Positions 60,901 to 64,000 of a stretch of 64,000 nt of DNA are shown here, one piece after another. Source of the stretch: Xiphydria camelus (Eukaryota; Arthropoda; Insecta; Hymenoptera; Xiphydriidae); NCBI GenBank assembly GCA_963678675.1, contig OY783198.1, positions 1,307,001 through 1,371,000 of the forward strand, read 5' to 3'. Position 1 is the stretch's first letter; every line of letters begins with the position of its first letter. The notes under the pieces were generated by a model. The model worked only from the letters and a program-made list of their open reading frames with translations, was not told the origin of the DNA and made no database searches. Made by a program: the position numbers and the translations under genes.

Positions 60901-63900
60901 TCAATGCCCGCGGTACTCGGACAACGGTCGGAACGCATCGATCGCGCGCGCGACTTCGCGGGAGTCGTCCTTGGCGCGAAATATTCGCGGTCGAATCGTT
61001 ATACGCATCGCCGGCGTGACACACCGAGGAGAGAATCGGTGGAGCGTCGTTTCTGCTCGTCGTTCCTGCTCGACGGAACGAGCGTATAGTCGCGCGACTA
61101 ATTAGGCCGCGGGGAGCTCGCTTCGATAATTTAGCGCGCGCACGTACGCGTCTAACCGCGTTCGCGGCACGTCGGTGTAATTAATAATAAAGATTCCGCA
61201 AGGAACGCGTGTGGGGTTGAGGCAGCCGGGCGAGCATACGCTCTCTGGCGCTGCACTCTGCTCGACGCGCGGCGCAGACGTGTGCGCAGACGGCGAAAAT
61301 GCAAATTGAGACTGGTGCGCGTGATGGTTCGTTTTTTCGACCGGGAGAGGGGGCGGGATCGGTGATATCGCGGGAGAGAAAAGTTCGCGGGGGATCGGAA
61401 AAGGGAGATCTCGCTGCATCGATGAATTCGATGCGCGTCTGAATGAATTTCAACGATGGACTCCGCGCGTGGATCCATAGAGCGTTGTATTTCCCTCCCG
61501 TCCGATCGCTCTGCACACGGGATACTCGCGTATCAATCGCATCCTCTCCCCGCGTTCGATCGATTTAATTCGCCACTCGCATCACTCGCTCGATCCGATC
61601 CCGCCCTTCGCGTATCCACCTCCGTCTCGTTAATCGCGGTTAACGTATATAATGCCGGACCGTGAGTCCTCTCGGCGTAACCGCGCGGAACAAATCGATT
61701 ACCACCCCCCCACCGCGCTCCACCGCGCCGCCCCGCGATCTTCCCGCGCCAGGATTGCCGACCGATAAACGAAAAGTGAGTTACCGAAAGTTGCTGACGT
61801 CCCGCGAAGCTGGTTGCATAGCAGCCGAAAGCTCCGCCGTTACGAGCGAAACGAGCGAGGAAGGGGAACGCTCTCAACGACTCGGACCCCTATAGGGCCA
61901 ACTGAACCACTTGGCTAAACTAATCGGGGTTTTCCGCGCGAACGTTCCTCCTGGCGGCTGCGACAACGCGTCGTTTCGCCTCGCCTCCGGTAAAAACGCG
62001 AAATCAAAGTTACCGTGCGAGAGTAATTGCGAATCGCGTACAATGACCTGGAAATTTCGGGAGTCTCATCGAAGGACCACCTAACCGTTGAGCGCGCGTT
62101 GACCAACCGTCCCTCGACTCGGTCCGCGTACGTCCAGCGCGCGCTTGTCTATTTGTTCGTCGATATTTGCCCGAATTATGCGCGGGGACCGTGATAAATA
62201 AATGGCAAATATTCCCAGCGAACGAGTGTATGGTTACGGTCGCGCGGGTCGATCGGGTTGGCTCGACCGGCCGGATCGACCGATACGGAGCTCTTCGTGC
62301 GCTGCAGTTGACTGTTTGACAATACCGTATGACGTTGAAATTACAAGCCGGTCCGGGGTAATGGGATTCCATTATTTCTGGGTACAGCGTCGGCGTATTT
62401 TCGATCGTCGGGTTTCGCCACTCGGATCTGCTCGTTTGCGAATTTTGAATTTGGCGCGGCACTTGTGTCGAACATCACGACTGTAAAAAAAGCACGTTAA
62501 AACGAAGGCAGTCGGTCGAGTGGCGAAGAAGCTGAAATTTCGAATCGAAACTGACTGAATACGGACATGAAAAACTGCAGCCGTCGACGCGACACCGCGC
62601 ACGACTAATTCGTCTCGATGCCAACTTTGTATCGCTGTCCAAGTGTACGAGACGCCCGAATTTGGAGGCTCGATTGGTCCACTAATTACTCGGTAATTGT
62701 GTACCGATCCACTTTAAGCGAACCAATTACCGAGCCCGTGTTTCCGGCGCCTCTCCGCGTTCGTTCTCTCCGATCGAGTGGTGTATTTCTCGTGGAATTG
62801 GAAGAAAGGGTATGAGAGGAAGAGGAAGACAGAGAGAAAGAGAGAGAGAGAGAGAGCTTCGCACAGCGACCGCTATACATATATTCGAAGCTTTCGTAGC
62901 CGCTCTGAACGTTTATCAGCCGCTGTATACGAGTTACTCCTTCAATCGACGCTCATCCGGCTTCGCCCGACTACGCTTCTGTGTACAAGCCGAGTGCATA
63001 ATCGACGACGCGCCAAGAGCGCCGCGTCCCGCGCGCCTAGCCGGGGCAAGTATACGAGTATTATACACAAGCGTTCGAGCGAAGTCGAACTCCTCGATCC
63101 TCATCGACGCGAGAAATTGATGACGGAGAAGAGTCGTTCGTCGATCGGACCGGATAATTCGAGTAAACCGACCTTGCCGCTGCAGCTAACGACTCGACTC
63201 GTTCGTTCGTTCGTTCGTTCATTTCCCTTTCCGCCTGGCGTCTATCCACCCGCCTTTCCGCTCCGATACATAAACACGTATACGCGCACACCGACACATT
63301 TCTACACAGCCTTTCGAATCTCTACGACGGAGAATTATCGCGGGATTCAACAGCGGACCGTTGTTATCGACAGACTTCGAGCGTCCCTTAATTAAGTTAA
63401 CCCCTTGCGGTTGTACGGCGCGGCAAATCTACCCCTGATTGCCATAGAACGTACGATATCGATCTGCCGCGAACGGCTTGATAAGGGTTACAAGCTCTGC
63501 CGGCGCTGCATCCCGATCTGCCTCCGACAGGATTTACCGCGACTCCGACAAATCGCCCGTTTAGAAATAGGCGCGTTTATACGGCGCTTCCTCCGCGGTG
63601 ATGAATGTAAGTCAGGGTGGTTTTGAACCTCTCCGTTCGCGGGTGGGATTTTTTCAAGTTTCATTTCGATGAAATCAACGTCGTTCCGGTTATAATTCCC
63701 AAAGTTTTCGACGCGGAAGCGCAGACGAACGGAGACGAACGTTTTTCGAAAATTCCTTTCGTCGCCCGAGATCAGTTGAAATCGCGCCGGAGGCGGAGAC
63801 GGCGTTAGCCCGTGATAAATCGTCGTCAAAATTGAAAGTGATATAACTGATCGTCCTCGCGAAGCGAGATCCCGAGAGGCTCTGACATTTTTTTTCATTA

Positions 63901-64000
63901 GGTCCGCGACATTTTTTATCAGCAAGATTATACAAGGTAGATTTCCAGGTTTAGAATAGGAGTACGTACCCTCCTCTCTCACATATATTTATCGAGCAGC
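54986..64000. other. Non-coding upstream region
   Basis: CpG-rich with CG runs at 56.9, 57.9 and 59.4 kb, GTC triplets at 58.83 kb, a GA run at 62.84 kb and GTTC tetramers at 63200-63220. Less biased patches at 56280-56740, 57480-57540 and 58900-59190 may be conserved non-coding DNA. A good minus-strand donor (GGAG then GTAAGC) lies at 59910 but has no recognisable exon. No gene could be supported. Confidence 0.45.
56486..56722 (+). other. Small unrecognised ORF of 78 codons
   Basis: A frame with fairly balanced composition in its second half (around GLPDWIRKLRATEAFVPD). It lies in a stretch with fewer CpGs than its flanks. No signal peptide or family is recognised. Chance or a conserved non-coding element remains more likely than a gene. 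Confidence 0.18.

Noticed and set aside
62690..62745. CTCGGTAATTG / CAATTACCGAG inverted repeat
   Set aside because: Only 11 bp of stem with a long loop and no other element features; too weak to list as a feature.

Overview
This is a eukaryotic window, almost certainly from an insect and probably a hymenopteran (ant, bee or wasp). The evidence is one long exon that I recognise as the first coding exon of an insect vein-type (neuregulin-like EGFR ligand) gene. Around it lie tens of kilobases of CpG-saturated non-coding DNA full of CT/GA, CG and GCC microsatellites, plus short inverted-repeat DNA transposon remnants. There is no operon, rRNA, tRNA or CRISPR array. The order is an inference and the species cannot be told.

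The only protein-coding exon I can defend lies on the minus strand at 34137-32919. It encodes a signal peptide, a very long serine tract, a basic/tyrosine-rich spacer and a cysteine-containing conserved domain, and it ends at a consensus splice donor. The rest of the gene (in known Vein proteins an Ig-like and an EGF-like domain) must lie to the left. I found no such exon in 1-32917, so that stretch is best read as first intron, perhaps extending beyond the window. 34138 to about 34500 is 5' leader with purine triplet runs and an in-frame upstream ORF. 35-64 kb is upstream or intergenic DNA whose promoter I could not fix.

Mobile DNA is the other real content. A 1355-bp element (18026-19380) has about 75-bp terminal inverted repeats and a TA target duplication, and carries an internal array of head-to-head palindromic units. 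The same units recur at about 3.2 kb and 20.1 kb and as a second array at 54.1-55.0 kb. A 907-bp PIF/Harbinger derivative (45447-46353, TAA duplication) retains an N-terminal piece of a HARBI1-like protein. A 238-bp piggyBac-type MITE (51032-51269, TTAA) has decayed relatives at about 5.1, 7.2 and 11.9 kb. Three elements have CACT(G/C)A..AAAA ends, and several other foldbacks are present. A 78-nt, nearly perfect hairpin at 21629-21706 has the size and shape of a microRNA precursor.

Most open frames in this window are by-products of GC-rich, stop-poor DNA and microsatellites (Arg-rich, (RE)n, poly-Asp) and are not annotated. Gene-free stretches are covered by block entries that say what was seen in them.
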